Positions 1 through 9,918 are shown, counted from the first letter of the stretch. The stretch is DNA of 64,000 nt from Shewanella sp. SNU WT4 (GCF_006494715.1 NZ_CP041151.1:496001-560000), one strand, 5' to 3'. Program-made: numbers and translations. Notes: a model not told the origin generated them from the letters alone.

Positions 1-1
1 T

Positions 2-523
2 AATACTGGCCGTGATTTAGCCCGTCTTGGTCGCTTTTATGCCGCCGCCTTAATGGATGCGGGCATTGATTATGATTTGCTGTTTGGCCCAGCCTATAAA
101 GGCATTCCAATCGCAACCACTACCGCTGTGGCGTTAGCTGAGCATCACGATGTTGATATGCCTTACTGCTTTAACCGTAAAGAGAAGAAAGATCACGGTG
201 AAGGCGGTTCATTAGTGGGCAGCGAGTTAACCGGTAAAGTGATGCTGGTGGATGATGTGATCACCGCTGGTACTGCCATTCGCGAGTCGATGGATATTAT
301 TCAAGCTCATAACGCGAGTTTAGCTGGCGTGCTGATTGCGCTTGATAGACAAGAGAAAGGCAAGGGCGAGTTATCGGCCATACAAGAAGTCGAGCGTGAT
401 TATGGCTGCGCCGTGATTGCGATTATTACCTTGGCTGACTTGATAGGTTATTTGTCTGAAAAGCCAGGCATGGAAACTGAGCTTGCAGCGGTAAGTGAGT
501 ATCGACAGCAATACGGTATTTAA
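2..523 (+). CDS. pyrE: Orotate phosphoribosyltransferase, 5' end cut by window
   Basis: The enzyme joins orotate to PRPP to give OMP in cytoplasmic pyrimidine synthesis. The frame is open to the left edge (it reads [20 protein letters not shown] before the first internal Met at 53), so about the last 173 of roughly 214 residues are present. The PRPP-binding loop [13 protein letters not shown] and the flexible-loop segment with [11 protein letters not shown] are both intact. The gene ends in TAA and is followed by a bidirectional hairpin shared with convergent folE. In E. coli pyrE lies next to slmA; here folE separates them. Identification is secure; the true start is outside the window. Confidence 0.95.
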   Translation, partial: NTGRDLARLGRFYAAALMDAGIDYDLLFGPAYKGIPIATTTAVALAEHHDVDMPYCFNRKEKKDHGEGGSLVGSELTGKVMLVDDVITAGTAIRESMDIIQAHNASLAGVLIALDRQEKGKGELSAIQEVERDYGCAVIAIITLADLIGYLSEKPGMETELAAVSEYRQQYGI

Positions 524-629
524 TGCGATAGCAAAAACTGCCCCGAAACGACGTCGCTGCGGGACAAAATTATGAGTCCGCAGCGCCGCATAAGCCTTTA
601 AGCCGGGTCGGTTGCGTCAACTAAAAACT

Positions 630-663
630 AAAAAGCCTAAGATGTGATGTCTTAGGCTTTTTT
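630..663. terminator. Bidirectional terminator between pyrE and folE
   Basis: A perfect 13-bp stem, AAAAAGCCTAAGA at 630-642 and TCTTAGGCTTTTT at 650-662, encloses a 7-nt loop. It has a T run on the plus side and an A run on the other, so it can stop transcripts from both convergent genes. Confidence 0.8.
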
Positions 664-718
664 ACGCGCCGCGCATAGTTCAGCATGTTGTGCCTGCTGA
701 CTGGCATTATGCATAGGC

Positions 719-1363
719 TTAGGGGTGCAAAAACTCGGCGCGGGTGGCAGGGTTAGTTTTAAAAATTCCGCCTAAAGCCGTGGTAGTGGTGGAGCTGGTG
801 GAGTCCATCACGCCGCGAGATTTAACGCAGTAATGCACGGCATCCATTTTTACTGCGACATCTTGTGTTTCAAGCAAGGTTTGCAGTGCCACTAAAACTT
901 GCTGAGTTAAGCGCTCTTGCACTTGTGGCCGCTGGGCAAAAAAGCGCACTATGCGATTAATTTTCGATAGCCCTATGATGTTGTTACGCGGCAAATAAGC
1001 CACAGTCGCCACGCCATCTATGGTGACTAAATGATGCTCACAAGTGCTAGTCATGCTGATATCTTGCACGCGCACCATTTCATCAAACTGCATTTTGTTT
1101 TCGATGACAGTGATTTTTGGAAAGTTGGCATAATCTAGGCCAGAGAAAATCTCATCGACATACATCTTGGCAATGCGTCTTGGGGTGTCAGCTAGGCTGT
1201 CATCGCTTAAATCTAGCGACATTAATTCGAGGATTGAGCGCATGTGCTGTTCAATCTTATCTTTGCGAACGTCAGCAGACAGAACTGAGGGCAGCATCGG
1301 GGTTTCTAACCCACGTTCTAACAATGCCGTTTGCACTTTGCGTGCTGCGTCTGAGAGTGCCAT
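719..1363 (-). CDS. folE: GTP cyclohydrolase I
   Basis: It converts GTP to 7,8-dihydroneopterin triphosphate, the first step of tetrahydrofolate synthesis. The 214-residue product closely follows E. coli FolE. The zinc ligands are visible as Cys108 and His111 in STCEHH and Cys179 in HYCVKSRG. The [25 protein letters not shown] block and the C-terminal [10 protein letters not shown] are conserved. It is transcribed on its own strand, downstream of slmA but separated by the slmA terminator and about 290 bp, so it probably has its own promoter in 1364-1590. Identification is secure. Confidence 0.96.
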   Translation of the reverse strand: MALSDAARKVQTALLERGLETPMLPSVLSADVRKDKIEQHMRSILELMSLDLSDDSLADTPRRIAKMYVDEIFSGLDYANFPKITVIENKMQFDEMVRVQDISMTSTCEHHLVTIDGVATVAYLPRNNIIGLSKINRIVRFFAQRPQVQERLTQQVLVALQTLLETQDVAVKMDAVHYCVKSRGVMDSTSSTTTTALGGIFKTNPATRAEFLHP

Positions 1364-1596
1364 GTTTCCTCCAACATCAATTGCGAACCCATCTCGACTA
1401 CACTCATTTATTCAGTGGTAGCGAGCGACTTGGGCTGGTGAGAATACCTTGAAATGCCGTCAATTCATACTCTTTGGCGGATAAAAAAACCGATTAACTT
1501 AGTCGGGTATTCGCTATTCTAGGTGCCGCCGCCGAGTTAGGGCTGTCGCTTAACTTGGTTATCTAGGGGCTAGGTTGGCTTAGGGAGAGTCACTTG

Positions 1597-1628
1597 AAAA
1601 AAAAGCGGGTATCCATACTGGACCCGCC
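1597..1628 (-). terminator. Terminator of the coaBC-dut-slmA operon
   Basis: Read on the minus strand, GCGGGT and ACCCGC arms (1622-1627 and 1605-1610) form a hairpin followed by eight T residues. It lies 23 bp past the slmA stop codon. Confidence 0.75.
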
Positions 1629-1650
1629 TTATCAATAGTGCGTTATGCGC

Positions 1651-2244
1651 TTAGCTTTGCAGCAATTGCTGCTGAATGAAAATCCACTGTTCATCAAAGT
1701 GATGGGTAGGTTTTAATTTAAATTCACTACGCACAAACTGGGCAATTCTGCCGTCAGCAAAGGCCAGTAATAAATTGGCTAAAATGGCCTCATCTAAATT
1801 AAAGCCTTGGCCCTCGCGCAAAGTTTTTTCCCGCAGAATTTGCTTTAACTGGGTTTCAATCTTGGCAAATAAGTTACTTACGCGGCTGCGAAGGCGTTCA
1901 TGTTCACCTAACAGTGCATCGCCATTGAGCAGGCGCGAAATGCCAGGATTACGTTCAGCAAAAATGAGCAACAGTTGTAGGGTCTGTTGGCAGCGGCGCA
2001 TAGTGTCTTTTTCTTCATCCATGATGATATTGATGCGCGACAGCAAAGAGTCTTCAATAAAGTCGATTAAGCCTTCAAACATTCTCGCCTTGCTGGGAAA
2101 GTGGCGATATAACGCGGCCTCAGACACACCCACTTCAGCCGCTAATTTAGCGGTAGTGATCCTCTGGCCTGGATGGGTTTCTAACATGTGTGCTAAGCAC
2201 TGAAGTATGTGGTCGCGCCGATTAATTTTTTGGCTAACAGCCAT
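1651..2244 (-). CDS. slmA: Nucleoid occlusion factor, TetR family
   Basis: SlmA binds chromosomal DNA and blocks FtsZ ring assembly over the nucleoid. The 197-residue protein has the TetR-type HTH at about residues 28-55 ([40 protein letters not shown]), nearly identical to E. coli SlmA, and the family C-terminal core with [12 protein letters not shown] and [11 protein letters not shown]. It is last in coaBC-dut-slmA on the minus strand, 35 bp after dut, the order known from enterobacteria. Its target FtsZ is encoded 39 kb away in this window. Confidence 0.95.
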   Translation of the reverse strand: MAVSQKINRRDHILQCLAHMLETHPGQRITTAKLAAEVGVSEAALYRHFPSKARMFEGLIDFIEDSLLSRINIIMDEEKDTMRRCQQTLQLLLIFAERNPGISRLLNGDALLGEHERLRSRVSNLFAKIETQLKQILREKTLREGQGFNLDEAILANLLLAFADGRIAQFVRSEFKLKPTHHFDEQWIFIQQQLLQS

Positions 2245-2279
2245 GGGCAGTATCCTTCGCTCGTTAACAACTGAACAGG

Positions 2280-2738
2280 TTATCGGGTGCCTGAATGGCC
2301 AAACCCACCGGTGCCTCTATCTGAGCTATCAAACTCATCCACCAATTTAAACTCGGCTTGCACGACAGGGACAAACACTAATTGTGCTAAACGATCACCC
2401 ACTTGGAGGGTGAATGGCTCGCTGCCACGGTTCCAGCACGACACCATTAATGGGCCTTGGTAATCAGAATCAATCAGTCCGACTAAATTGCCTAAGACAA
2501 TGCCGTGCTTATGGCCAAGGCCTGAGCGTGGTAAAATCACAGCGGCTAAGCCTGGATCTGCCACATGAATGGCGATGCCTGTTGGGATAAGTACCGTTTG
2601 TCCTGGCTCTATGGTCAACTGTGTATCAAGCATGGCACGTAAGTCCATGCCGGCACTGCCTGGCGTGGCATAAGCGGGAAGCTCAAATTCGGTGCCGATA
2701 CGGGAATCAAGGATCTTTACTTCAATCGGTGTTTTCAT
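2280..2738 (-). CDS. dut: dUTP diphosphatase
   Basis: It hydrolyses dUTP to dUMP and pyrophosphate, keeping uracil out of DNA and feeding dTMP synthesis. All five trimeric dUTPase motifs are present in order within 152 residues: [43 protein letters not shown] and the P-loop-like [10 protein letters not shown] at the C-terminus. It sits between coaBC (27 bp upstream) and slmA (35 bp downstream) on the same strand, so it is probably cotranscribed. Confidence 0.97.
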   Translation of the reverse strand: MKTPIEVKILDSRIGTEFELPAYATPGSAGMDLRAMLDTQLTIEPGQTVLIPTGIAIHVADPGLAAVILPRSGLGHKHGIVLGNLVGLIDSDYQGPLMVSCWNRGSEPFTLQVGDRLAQLVFVPVVQAEFKLVDEFDSSDRGTGGFGHSGTR

Positions 2739-2765
2739 GGGGTGCTAGTATCCGGCTAAGTCTAG

Positions 2766-3959
2766 TTAAGCATGTTTGTGGGTGGCAATTAGGGTCAGTA
2801 ATTGCTGGGCCAAGGTTAATTTATCGGTTGCGGGTAAGGCTTGCTGGCCTGTGGGCCAAATCACCTGCAGCGCATTGCTGTCAGCGTTAAAGCCTAGTCC
2901 TGCCACTGAGACATCATTGGCCGCTATCATGTCGAGGCGCTTGGCGGTCAGTTTGCCTTTCGCGTAGTGCTCAACATCTTGGGTTTCTGCTGCAAATCCC
3001 ACGCAAAATGGTTTGTTGTCAAGGGCAGCTACGCTGGCCAAAATATCAGGATTGCGCACTAGTGCAAGCGTCATAGTGCTCGATGATTTCTTGACCTTTT
3101 GGGTGGCAATATCAGCCACGCGATAGTCAGCGACGGCGGCGCAACCAATGAAAATGGTCTGCTTGGCAATGTCAGCCATCACAGCGCTGAGCATGTCATC
3201 GGCGGATTCGACATTAATGCGCGTCACTCCGCTAGGTGTAGCTAATTGCGTCGGGCCACTAACTAAGGTCACGTCTGCGCCCATGGCTTGCGCCGCTTGC
3301 GCTAGGGCATAACCCATTTTGCCTGAGCTGTGGTTTGAAATATAGCGTACTGGGTCAATCGCTTCGCGGGTTGGCCCAGCAGTAATCATAATCTTTTGGC
3401 CGGCTAATAACTGCGGCGCAAAAAAGGCTTCGGCCTGCTTAGCAATTTCTAATGGCTCGAGCATGCGCCCAGGGCCAATTTCTCCGCAAGCTTGCGAGCC
3501 GCTCGCCGGTCCCCATAAATGGATGCCGCGTTGGCGTAAATTGCTGAGATTGGCCTGAGTCGCGGCGTTGATATACATCTGCTGATTCATGGCCGGACAC
3601 AAGGCGATAGGCGCTGAGGTTGCTAATACGCAAGTAGTAATCAGCTCATCGGCCATGCCAGCATTAAAGCGCGCAATTAAATTAGCCGTGGCTGGGGCGA
3701 TAATCATTAAATCGGCCCAACGCGCCAATTCAATATGGCCCATAGCCGCTTCTGCGGCAGGATCGAGTAAATCACTAGCGACTGGATGACCACTTAAGGC
3801 TTGTAAGGTCAGTGGCGTAATAAATTCTTTCGCCCCTTGACTCATGACGACTCGCACTTCGGCGCCACGCTCTTTGAGGCGTCGCACTAGATCGGCGCTC
3901 TTATAGGCCGCGATACCGCCACCGATACCTAACAGAATTTTCTTATTACTCAGACTCAC
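2766..3959 (-). CDS. coaBC: Bifunctional phosphopantothenoylcysteine decarboxylase / phosphopantothenate-cysteine ligase
   Basis: It carries out two steps of coenzyme A synthesis. The N-terminal flavoprotein CoaC half has [18 protein letters not shown] and the substrate-clamp motif [11 protein letters not shown]. The C-terminal CoaB half has [29 protein letters not shown]. The frame is open to a TTG at 3980, but I place the start at GTG 3959 because it has a GAGAGA Shine-Dalgarno-like stretch just upstream. It also gives VSLSNKK, aligning with MSLAGKK of E. coli Dfp. It is first gene of coaBC-dut-slmA and divergent from radC, with promoters probably in 3960-4121. Confidence 0.95.
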   Translation of the reverse strand: MSLSNKKILLGIGGGIAAYKSADLVRRLKERGAEVRVVMSQGAKEFITPLTLQALSGHPVASDLLDPAAEAAMGHIELARWADLMIIAPATANLIARFNAGMADELITTCVLATSAPIALCPAMNQQMYINAATQANLSNLRQRGIHLWGPASGSQACGEIGPGRMLEPLEIAKQAEAFFAPQLLAGQKIMITAGPTREAIDPVRYISNHSSGKMGYALAQAAQAMGADVTLVSGPTQLATPSGVTRINVESADDMLSAVMADIAKQTIFIGCAAVADYRVADIATQKVKKSSSTMTLALVRNPDILASVAALDNKPFCVGFAAETQDVEHYAKGKLTAKRLDMIAANDVSVAGLGFNADSNALQVIWPTGQQALPATDKLTLAQQLLTLIATHKHA

Positions 3960-4121
3960 GCACTGTCTCTCGCGCTGCAATGTATGGCGCTAACCTTATC
4001 ACAAAGCTGAAGGTGAGTGGGATACTTGGCGTGCAAAATCGCGGTGTACGCACAGGGCGAAACGCAGCTAGTGATAATTCAACCATACTTGAGTTTATAT
4101 AAAGAGCGTTTTGGGTAAGCT

Positions 4122-4799
4122 ATGACCATAAAAGATTGGCCTGAAGGTGAAGGTCCCAGAGAAAAATTGCAAAAAGCGGGACCGCAGTCGTTGTCGGATG
4201 CTGAATTATTAGCCGTTTTATTGCGAAATGGTCTGCCTGGCACCAGCGCAGTCGAGCTTGGACGACAATTATTGACACATTTTGGCGGTTTAAGGGCAAT
4301 ATTCTGCGCAACACAGGTGCAGGTGTGTCGACTTCCGGGGATGGGATCGGTAAAATACGCGCAGTTGCAGGCGGCGGCAGAAATTTCTCGTCGCATCGCC
4401 CGAGAAAAACTGCATCGAAGTCAGATTTTGTCAAATCCTGATTTAACTCGGGAATATTTAATGCGACAATTGGCAGATCGCGCCTATGAGGTGTTCGCCA
4501 TCTTATTGCTCGACAGTCAGCACCGAGTAATTCAGTTTGTAGAATTATTTCGTGGAACGATTGATTCAGCGTCTGTCTACCCCAGAGATGTGGTGGCCTT
4601 AGTGTTGGAAAAGCAAGCCGCTGCTGTCATCATTTGCCATAATCACCCGTCTGGTATCGCCGAGCCCAGTCAGGCAGATAGGCGAATTACTGAGCGATTG
4701 AAAAACGCGTTAACAACGATAGACGTAACCTTGCTAGACCACATGGTTGTTGGGGATCGTGACATAGTGTCGTTTGCAGAACGAGGATGGATAGCATAA
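4122..4799 (+). CDS. radC: RadC/YicR family JAB-domain protein
   Basis: This is the RadC family; despite its name, a role in DNA repair is not well established. An N-terminal helix-hairpin-helix-like region (residues about 20-90) precedes an MPN/JAB domain. The metal-binding motif is HNHPSGIAEPSQAD, with His173, His175 and Asp186. Length (225) is normal for the chromosomal form. It lies between divergent coaBC and rpmB, the order seen in many gammaproteobacteria. The molecular activity is unknown. Confidence 0.93.
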   Translation: MTIKDWPEGEGPREKLQKAGPQSLSDAELLAVLLRNGLPGTSAVELGRQLLTHFGGLRAIFCATQVQVCRLPGMGSVKYAQLQAAAEISRRIAREKLHRSQILSNPDLTREYLMRQLADRAYEVFAILLLDSQHRVIQFVELFRGTIDSASVYPRDVVALVLEKQAAAVIICHNHPSGIAEPSQADRRITERLKNALTTIDVTLLDHMVVGDRDIVSFAERGWIA

Positions 4800-4806
4800 C
4801 TATTGC

Positions 4807-4835
4807 TTGATCTTTCCTCGTCTATGCTGTATAAA
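4807..4835 (+). promoter_or_regulatory. Predicted sigma70 promoter of rpmB-rpmG
   Basis: TTGATC at 4807-4812 and TATAAA at 4830-4835 are separated by 17 bp, just past the radC stop and 86 bp before rpmB. Prediction from sequence only. Confidence 0.5.
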
Positions 4836-4920
4836 ATGCGCCCTTCGTGTGCCTCGGGCGACGGCCATTCGATGCACATTAATGCTCGAGCGTTAAATTT
4901 GTTTTTTGGAGAAGATTGAC

Positions 4921-5157
4921 ATGTCAAGAGTATGCCAAGTAACTGGCAAGCGACCAATGGTTGGTAACAACCGTTCGCACGCAAAAAACGCGACCCGTCG
5001 TCGTTTTTTACCAAACCTGCAAAACCATCGTTTTTGGTTTGAAGAAGAAAAGCGTTTTGTTAAATTACGTGTATCTACTAAAGGTATGCGTATTATCGAC
5101 AAGAAAGGTATCGAAGTAGTTGTTGCTGAACTTCGTGCCCGCGGCGAGAAGGTGTAA
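4921..5157 (+). CDS. rpmB: 50S ribosomal protein L28
   Basis: A structural protein of the large ribosomal subunit. The 78-residue sequence starts [12 protein letters not shown] and contains the family pattern [20 protein letters not shown] use ATG 4921 rather than the in-frame start at 4906 because GGAGAAG lies seven bases before 4921 and the resulting N-terminus is the family one. rpmG follows after 6 bp. Confidence 0.97.
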   Translation: MSRVCQVTGKRPMVGNNRSHAKNATRRRFLPNLQNHRFWFEEEKRFVKLRVSTKGMRIIDKKGIEVVVAELRARGEKV

Positions 5158-5163
5158 TAGACC

Positions 5164-5337
5164 ATGGCTAAAGCTAAAGGTAATCGTGAGAAGATCAAAT
5201 TAGTATCAAGTGCTAAGACTGGTCACTTCTACACTACTGAAAAGAATAAGCGTAACATGCCTGAGAAAATGGAGATCAAGAAGTTTGATCCTGTTATCCG
5301 TCAGCACGTTATCTACAAAGAAGCTAAAATCAAGTAA
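5164..5337 (+). CDS. rpmG: 50S ribosomal protein L33
   Basis: A 57-residue protein of the large ribosomal subunit, beginning [20 protein letters not shown] and ending EAKIK. It is the Cys-free (zinc-independent) form: the CxxC pairs of zinc-binding L33 are absent. It follows rpmB by 6 bp and is closed by a strong terminator, so rpmBG is a two-gene operon as in E. coli. Confidence 0.97.
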   Translation: MAKAKGNREKIKLVSSAKTGHFYTTEKNKRNMPEKMEIKKFDPVIRQHVIYKEAKIK

Positions 5338-5354
5338 TTTGATTAGCGACTTTT

Positions 5355-5387
5355 AAAAAGCCCCTTTTAATAAAGGGGCTTTTTTTT
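5355..5387 (+). terminator. Rho-independent terminator of rpmBG
   Basis: AAAAAGCCCC and GGGGCTTTTT arms enclose a short A/T loop and are followed by a run of Ts, 17 bp past the rpmG stop. Confidence 0.9.
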
Positions 5388-5437
5388 GCCTCAATTTCAC
5401 TCCCCATGACAACGAATTCACCAATACTGTAACTACC

Positions 5438-5472
5438 TGCATTAAAATTCTTTATTTGTGAATAATAATTCA
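5438..5472 (+). promoter_or_regulatory. Tandem ARG boxes (ArgR operator) before argA
   Basis: TGAATAATAATTCA at 5459-5472 matches the ARG-box consensus TGAATWWWWATTCA at every position. A second box, TGCATTAAAATTCT at 5438-5451, matches 12 of 14. Their starts are 21 bp apart, the spacing that places two boxes on one face of the helix for an ArgR hexamer. A weak promoter, TTTATT at 5451-5456 and TAGTAT at 5474-5479 with 17 bp between, overlaps the boxes, so arginine repression by occlusion is expected. Confidence 0.8.
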
Positions 5473-5514
5473 TTAGTATTGCGTGAGTAGTCATTCTGTT
5501 GGAAGGAGTTAACA

Positions 5515-6840
5515 GTGTCATCATTTGTGAGTGAATTAGTGGCCGGCTTTCGTCATTCGGCGCCTTATGTCAATGCCCACCGAGGGAAGACATTTGTGGT
5601 GATGCTGGGCGGCGAGGCGATTTTAGAAGGCGAATTTCGCGCCATCATCAATGATATAGCGCTGCTGCACAGTCTTGGGATCAAGATAGTGATTGTCTAT
5701 GGCGCGCGCCCACAAATTGAAGCTGAGCTTGCTACGCGCGGCATGCGCTGTGATTATCACCACGGCATACGTATTACCGATGAGGTGTGCTTAAAAGTCA
5801 TCAAGCAGGTGGCAGGCGCGTTAATGCTAGATATTTCGGCCTGCTTATCCATGAGCCTCAATAACACCCCGATGCAGCACGCTAATATCAACTTAGTCAG
5901 CGGCAATTATGTGATAGCTCAGCCGCTGGGCGTGGATGACGGCGTGGATTATTGCCTTAGCGGTAAGGTCAGAAAAATTGATACCGAAGCGCTGCATTGT
6001 CAATTAAATCAAGGCAACATAGTGCTGATGGGGCCGGTATGCGCTTCTGTCACTGGTGAAAGTTTTAATCTCACCGCCGAAGATATTGCCACCCAAGTGG
6101 CGGTTAAGCTTAAGGCTGACAAGATGATAGGTTTTTGTCAGTTACCTGGACTCATGAATGAAGTCGGCGAGCTTATCCCTGAAATTATGCCGAACTTGGC
6201 TCAAGGCTATTTACAGCAAACGCATCAGCAGTTGTGCCCCTCCACCCGCGCCTTTGTACACGCCAGTATTGATGCTTGTCGCCAAGGGGTGAGTCGCTGC
6301 CATCTGGTGAGTTACTTAACTGACGGCGCTTTGCTGCAGGAGTTATTCTCGCGCGATGGCATAGGCACCCAAATAGTCACAGAAAGCGCTGAAAAATTAA
6401 GGCGTGCTGACATTAGTGATATTGGCGGCGTACTTAACTTAATTCGCCCATTGGAAGAGCAAGGGGTGTTAGTGCGCCGTTCTCGCGAACAGCTAGAGAT
6501 GGAGATAGAGCAGTTTGTGGTAGTTGAGCGTGATAGCTTGATCATTGGCTGCGCCGCCCTATATCCGTTTGAAGAAGATAACGCTGGTGAGTTTGCCTGC
6601 TTAGTAGTGCACCCTGATTATCGCGATGCCGATCGCGGCGCCTTGCTGCTCAATACCATCATTAACCAAGCGCGGGCGCGAGGGTATAGTCGCTTATTTG
6701 CGCTGACCACCCGCAGCATTCACTGGTTTCTTGAGCATGGTTTTGCGCTGCAAGACGTTGAAGCGTTGCCTGAAAAGAAAAAGCAGCTGTATAACTATCA
6801 ACGCCGCTCTAAAATCTTGGCGCTCGATTTATTCGCGTGA
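5515..6840 (+). CDS. argA: Amino-acid N-acetyltransferase (N-acetylglutamate synthase)
   Basis: It acetylates glutamate with acetyl-CoA, the first step of arginine synthesis. The 441 residues have an N-terminal amino-acid-kinase fold (about 1-285, with VVMLGGEAI and IVYGARPQIEAEL), where arginine feedback usually acts. A C-terminal GNAT domain follows (about 295-441, FACLVVHPDYRDADRGALLLNTI). The start is GTG 5515, preceded by GGAAGGAG. It stands alone, closed by a hairpin before convergent rarD, and is preceded by ARG boxes. Confidence 0.95.
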   Translation: MSSFVSELVAGFRHSAPYVNAHRGKTFVVMLGGEAILEGEFRAIINDIALLHSLGIKIVIVYGARPQIEAELATRGMRCDYHHGIRITDEVCLKVIKQVAGALMLDISACLSMSLNNTPMQHANINLVSGNYVIAQPLGVDDGVDYCLSGKVRKIDTEALHCQLNQGNIVLMGPVCASVTGESFNLTAEDIATQVAVKLKADKMIGFCQLPGLMNEVGELIPEIMPNLAQGYLQQTHQQLCPSTRAFVHASIDACRQGVSRCHLVSYLTDGALLQELFSRDGIGTQIVTESAEKLRRADISDIGGVLNLIRPLEEQGVLVRRSREQLEMEIEQFVVVERDSLIIGCAALYPFEEDNAGEFACLVVHPDYRDADRGALLLNTIINQARARGYSRLFALTTRSIHWFLEHGFALQDVEALPEKKKQLYNYQRRSKILALDLFA

Positions 6841-6857
6841 AGTGTAAATCTCGATAA

Positions 6858-6885
6858 CACTAAGCCCACGGTAGTGGGCTTAGTG
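6858..6885. terminator. Hairpin between convergent argA and rarD
   Basis: A perfect 12-bp stem, CACTAAGCCCAC at 6858-6869 and GTGGGCTTAGTG at 6874-6885, with loop GGTA. There is no T run on either side, so intrinsic termination is plausible but not certain. Confidence 0.5.
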
Positions 6886-6941
6886 GGCATTAAGGCTGAG
6901 GTCTTAAATCGTTAACTCAACACCACTTAACTCTTCAACCA

Positions 6942-7865
6942 TTATTTAGTTTTATGTTCAGTGTTAGCCGTATGAGCATGTTGGCGCTGGCGTCGATTGT
7001 TAGCCATATCGAAGGTGAAAACCATCAGCGCGCACCAGATAAAGCCAAAGGTCACACTCTTTTCTAGGCTGAAGGCTTCGCCAAAATAAAGCACAGCTAA
7101 AGCAAACATTATGCTTGGGCCTATGTATTGGAAGAACCCGAGTACGCTCAGTGGAATGCGTACCGCCGCGCCGGCAAAGCATAATAATGGTAGGCTCGTA
7201 ATAATACCGGCCGCCATAAGTAACAGATTTAAATCCCATGGGTTAGTTAGCATGCTGGCGCTACCATTGGCTGGCATCCAAGCTAAATATGCTAGTGCCA
7301 CTGGCATTAAAATCGCGGTTTCTAAAAATAAGCCACTCTTAGCATCGATATTGACCTTTTTGCGCAGCAAAGCATACACCCCAAAAGATACGGCTAAGGC
7401 AATCGATACGATAGGGAGGGAGCCAAACGAAATCAGTTGCACTAGCACGCCAAGGGATGCAAGGGCGACCGCTAGCCATTGCAGTGGCCGCAGGCGTTCA
7501 CTTAAAAACACCATGCCAAGCAGCACATTGAGTAACGGGTTAATGTAATAACCTAAGCTTGCATCCAGCATATGGTTATTGTTGACCGCCCAAATAAATA
7601 ACAGCCAATTACCAGCAATTAAGGTTGAGGTTACCGTTAAAATGGCGAGTTGTTTTGGCCGTTTAAGCACAGCTCGAATATTGGCGGCGCCACCTGTCAC
7701 TATCAATACCAGCAACATAAACACAAATGACCAAATGATCCTGTGCAGTAAAATCTCGGTCGGGCTAACGTCACTCAGTAATTTGAAATATAACGGGGCG
7801 AATCCCCACATGCTATAGGCGGCAATGGCGAGCATTATGCCTTTACGATTTTCTTGTTCGTTCAT
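6942..7865 (-). CDS. rarD: RarD family EamA-type transporter
   Basis: A 307-residue inner-membrane protein of the drug/metabolite transporter superfamily, with about ten hydrophobic segments and two EamA repeats. The start MNEQENRKGIMLAIAAYSMWGFAPLYFKLL is the RarD signature (named for a chloramphenicol-sensitive phenotype). The substrate is unknown. It ends in a short basic, His-rich tail (RRQRQHAHTANTEHKTK), probably cytoplasmic. It is divergent from recQ across about 150 bp that should hold both promoters. Confidence 0.9.
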   Translation of the reverse strand: MNEQENRKGIMLAIAAYSMWGFAPLYFKLLSDVSPTEILLHRIIWSFVFMLLVLIVTGGAANIRAVLKRPKQLAILTVTSTLIAGNWLLFIWAVNNNHMLDASLGYYINPLLNVLLGMVFLSERLRPLQWLAVALASLGVLVQLISFGSLPIVSIALAVSFGVYALLRKKVNIDAKSGLFLETAILMPVALAYLAWMPANGSASMLTNPWDLNLLLMAAGIITSLPLLCFAGAAVRIPLSVLGFFQYIGPSIMFALAVLYFGEAFSLEKSVTFGFIWCALMVFTFDMANNRRQRQHAHTANTEHKTK

Positions 7866-8012
7866 TCGAGGGTTCGTTGGGGAGAGTGGCCGGCAATTGT
7901 ATGAGGATAGCCTAGGTTTGTCAGCATTAGATGCGGGTGGCCACGCTTAACACAAGACAGATGCTGTGCGGTCATTTAGAATAGTCCGCCTGATTATTGG
8001 CCCTGAGATAGC

Positions 8013-9836
8013 ATGCAAGAGCAGCAACTAGCAGCGACGTTTGACCCAGCACAAGGCTGTTTACAGCAAGTATTTGGTTACCGAGAATTCCGTCCAGGTC
8101 AAAAGCAAGTCATAGAGACGGCGCTAGCGGGCCAAGACAGCTTAGTCGTCATGCCTACAGGTGGCGGTAAGAGCTTATGCTATCAGGTGCCGGCCTTAAT
8201 GTTAGGCGGGCTGACGATTGTGGTCTCGCCGTTAATTTCCTTGATGAAAGATCAAGTCGATAGCTTGCTCCAGTCTGGCGTTGCTGCCGCCTATCTTAAT
8301 TCTTCACTGCCCCGCGAGCAGGCCGCCGATATTTTTAGGCAATTGCGCCAAGGCGAATTGACCTTGCTGTACGTGTCTCCCGAGCGCTTACTGCAAGGGG
8401 ATTTTCTGAGCCGCTTGAATGATTGGCATGTGCGCTTATTTGCCATTGATGAGGCGCATTGCATTAGCGAGTGGGGCCATGATTTTCGCCCAGAATACGC
8501 TGAGCTTGGCATTTTAAAGCAAACCTTCCCGCAAGTGCCGTTAATGGCGCTCACTGCCACCGCAGATCAAGCCACTCGCACTAGTATTTGTCAGCGCTTG
8601 AACATAGCGCCATTTATTTCATTATCGAGTTTCGATCGCCCCAATATTCGCTATACAGTGGCAGAAAAACTCAATGCCGCCAATCAGTTAAAGCAGTATA
8701 TTAGTGGTCAGGCGGGGGCTAACGGTATTGTTTATTGCTCCAGTCGCAAACGGGTAGATGAAGTGGCGCAGCGTCTTAGGCTGCAAGGCTTTAATGCCGC
8801 CGCTTATCATGCAGGCTTAACGCCGGACGAGCGTGCGCAGGTACAAGATAAATTCTTAAAAGATCAGGTGGAGATAGTAGTAGCTACCGTCGCCTTTGGT
8901 ATGGGCATCAATAAATCCAATGTGCGCTATGTGGTGCATTACGATATCCCCAAAAGCATTGAAGCTTATTATCAAGAAACTGGTCGTGGTGGCCGCGATG
9001 GTTTAGATGCCGAAGCCTTTATGCTGTTTGATCCCGCCGATATTAATCGGGTACGCCATTTTGTGGAGCAGTTGCCAGAAGGCCCGCAAAAGCAAGTGGA
9101 GTATCACAAGCTTAATTCTATGGCGGCCTTTGCCGAAGCGCAGACTTGCCGCCGCCAAGTGCTATTGCATTATTTTGATGAAAGCGCGCGTGAGCCCTGT
9201 GGTAACTGCGATATCTGCTTAGATCCACCCACCCAATTTGATGCCAGCCTTGATGCGCAAAAAGTATTGTCGTGCATCTACCGCTTAAATCAGGGCTTTG
9301 GGATTAATCATGTGATTGAAGTGCTGCGCGGCTCCAAGGCGGCGTCAGTATTAGATAGAGGCCACGATAAGCTTTCAACCTGGGGCATAGGTAAAGACAA
9401 GAGCCATGAGTATTGGCTCAGTATCATACGCCAGCTCATTCATTTAGGTTTGGCCAGTCAAGATGTGACTCGCGGCTCACGCCTGCGGTTGAATGCGCCC
9501 GCGCGCCCCATTTTAAAAGGCGATCAAACTTTGATGCTGGCTGAGCCTAGGATCATCATTACTGCGCCAGTTAAACGCAGCACTCGCGCTAAAGCGCCGC
9601 TTAACTATGACAGACGCCTATTTGCGCGCCTTAAAGTATTAAGGCGCCGACTGGCAGAAGATCATGATGTGGCACCGTATCTCGTGTTTAACGATGCGAG
9701 CTTAGCTGAAATGGCGGCGATGATCCCAACCACAGCGGCTGAAATGCTTGCGGTGAATGGCGTGGGCCAGCGTAAACTTGAACGTTTTGGTGACGCCTTC
9801 CTCGATGAAATCACTGCCTTTATCAGCGGCGAATAG
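8013..9836 (+). CDS. recQ: ATP-dependent DNA helicase RecQ
   Basis: A 3'-5' DNA helicase acting in recombination and fork repair. The 607 residues show Walker A PTGGGKS at 48-54, DEAH at 146-149 followed by CISEWGHDFRPEY, and the RecQ-C arginine-rich motif QETGRGGRDG. The zinc site is CRRQVLLHYFDE..CGNCDIC, followed by the winged-helix region and a C-terminal HRDC domain (about 530-607, with AVNGVGQRKLERFG). Length and domain order are those of E. coli RecQ. No LexA box was seen upstream. Confidence 0.96.
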   Translation: MQEQQLAATFDPAQGCLQQVFGYREFRPGQKQVIETALAGQDSLVVMPTGGGKSLCYQVPALMLGGLTIVVSPLISLMKDQVDSLLQSGVAAAYLNSSLPREQAADIFRQLRQGELTLLYVSPERLLQGDFLSRLNDWHVRLFAIDEAHCISEWGHDFRPEYAELGILKQTFPQVPLMALTATADQATRTSICQRLNIAPFISLSSFDRPNIRYTVAEKLNAANQLKQYISGQAGANGIVYCSSRKRVDEVAQRLRLQGFNAAAYHAGLTPDERAQVQDKFLKDQVEIVVATVAFGMGINKSNVRYVVHYDIPKSIEAYYQETGRGGRDGLDAEAFMLFDPADINRVRHFVEQLPEGPQKQVEYHKLNSMAAFAEAQTCRRQVLLHYFDESAREPCGNCDICLDPPTQFDASLDAQKVLSCIYRLNQGFGINHVIEVLRGSKAASVLDRGHDKLSTWGIGKDKSHEYWLSIIRQLIHLGLASQDVTRGSRLRLNAPARPILKGDQTLMLAEPRIIITAPVKRSTRAKAPLNYDRRLFARLKVLRRRLAEDHDVAPYLVFNDASLAEMAAMIPTTAAEMLAVNGVGQRKLERFGDAFLDEITAFISGE

Positions 9837-9918
9837 CTTACTCACTCAATTCTGGCTTAAGGCCTGCGCCAATCAGTTAAAAGCCATTAGTCGAAAGCAA
9901 TAAGTTAGAGACTATCAA

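Noticed and set aside
555..585. Imperfect hairpin CGCTGCGGGAC / GTCCGCAGCG after pyrE
   Set aside because: Has a bulge and no T run; the hairpin at 630-663 is the better terminator. Could be a repeat fragment, but one copy is not enough to say.
1117..1452. 111-codon frame antisense to folE
   Set aside because: Entirely opposite a conserved gene; chance frame.
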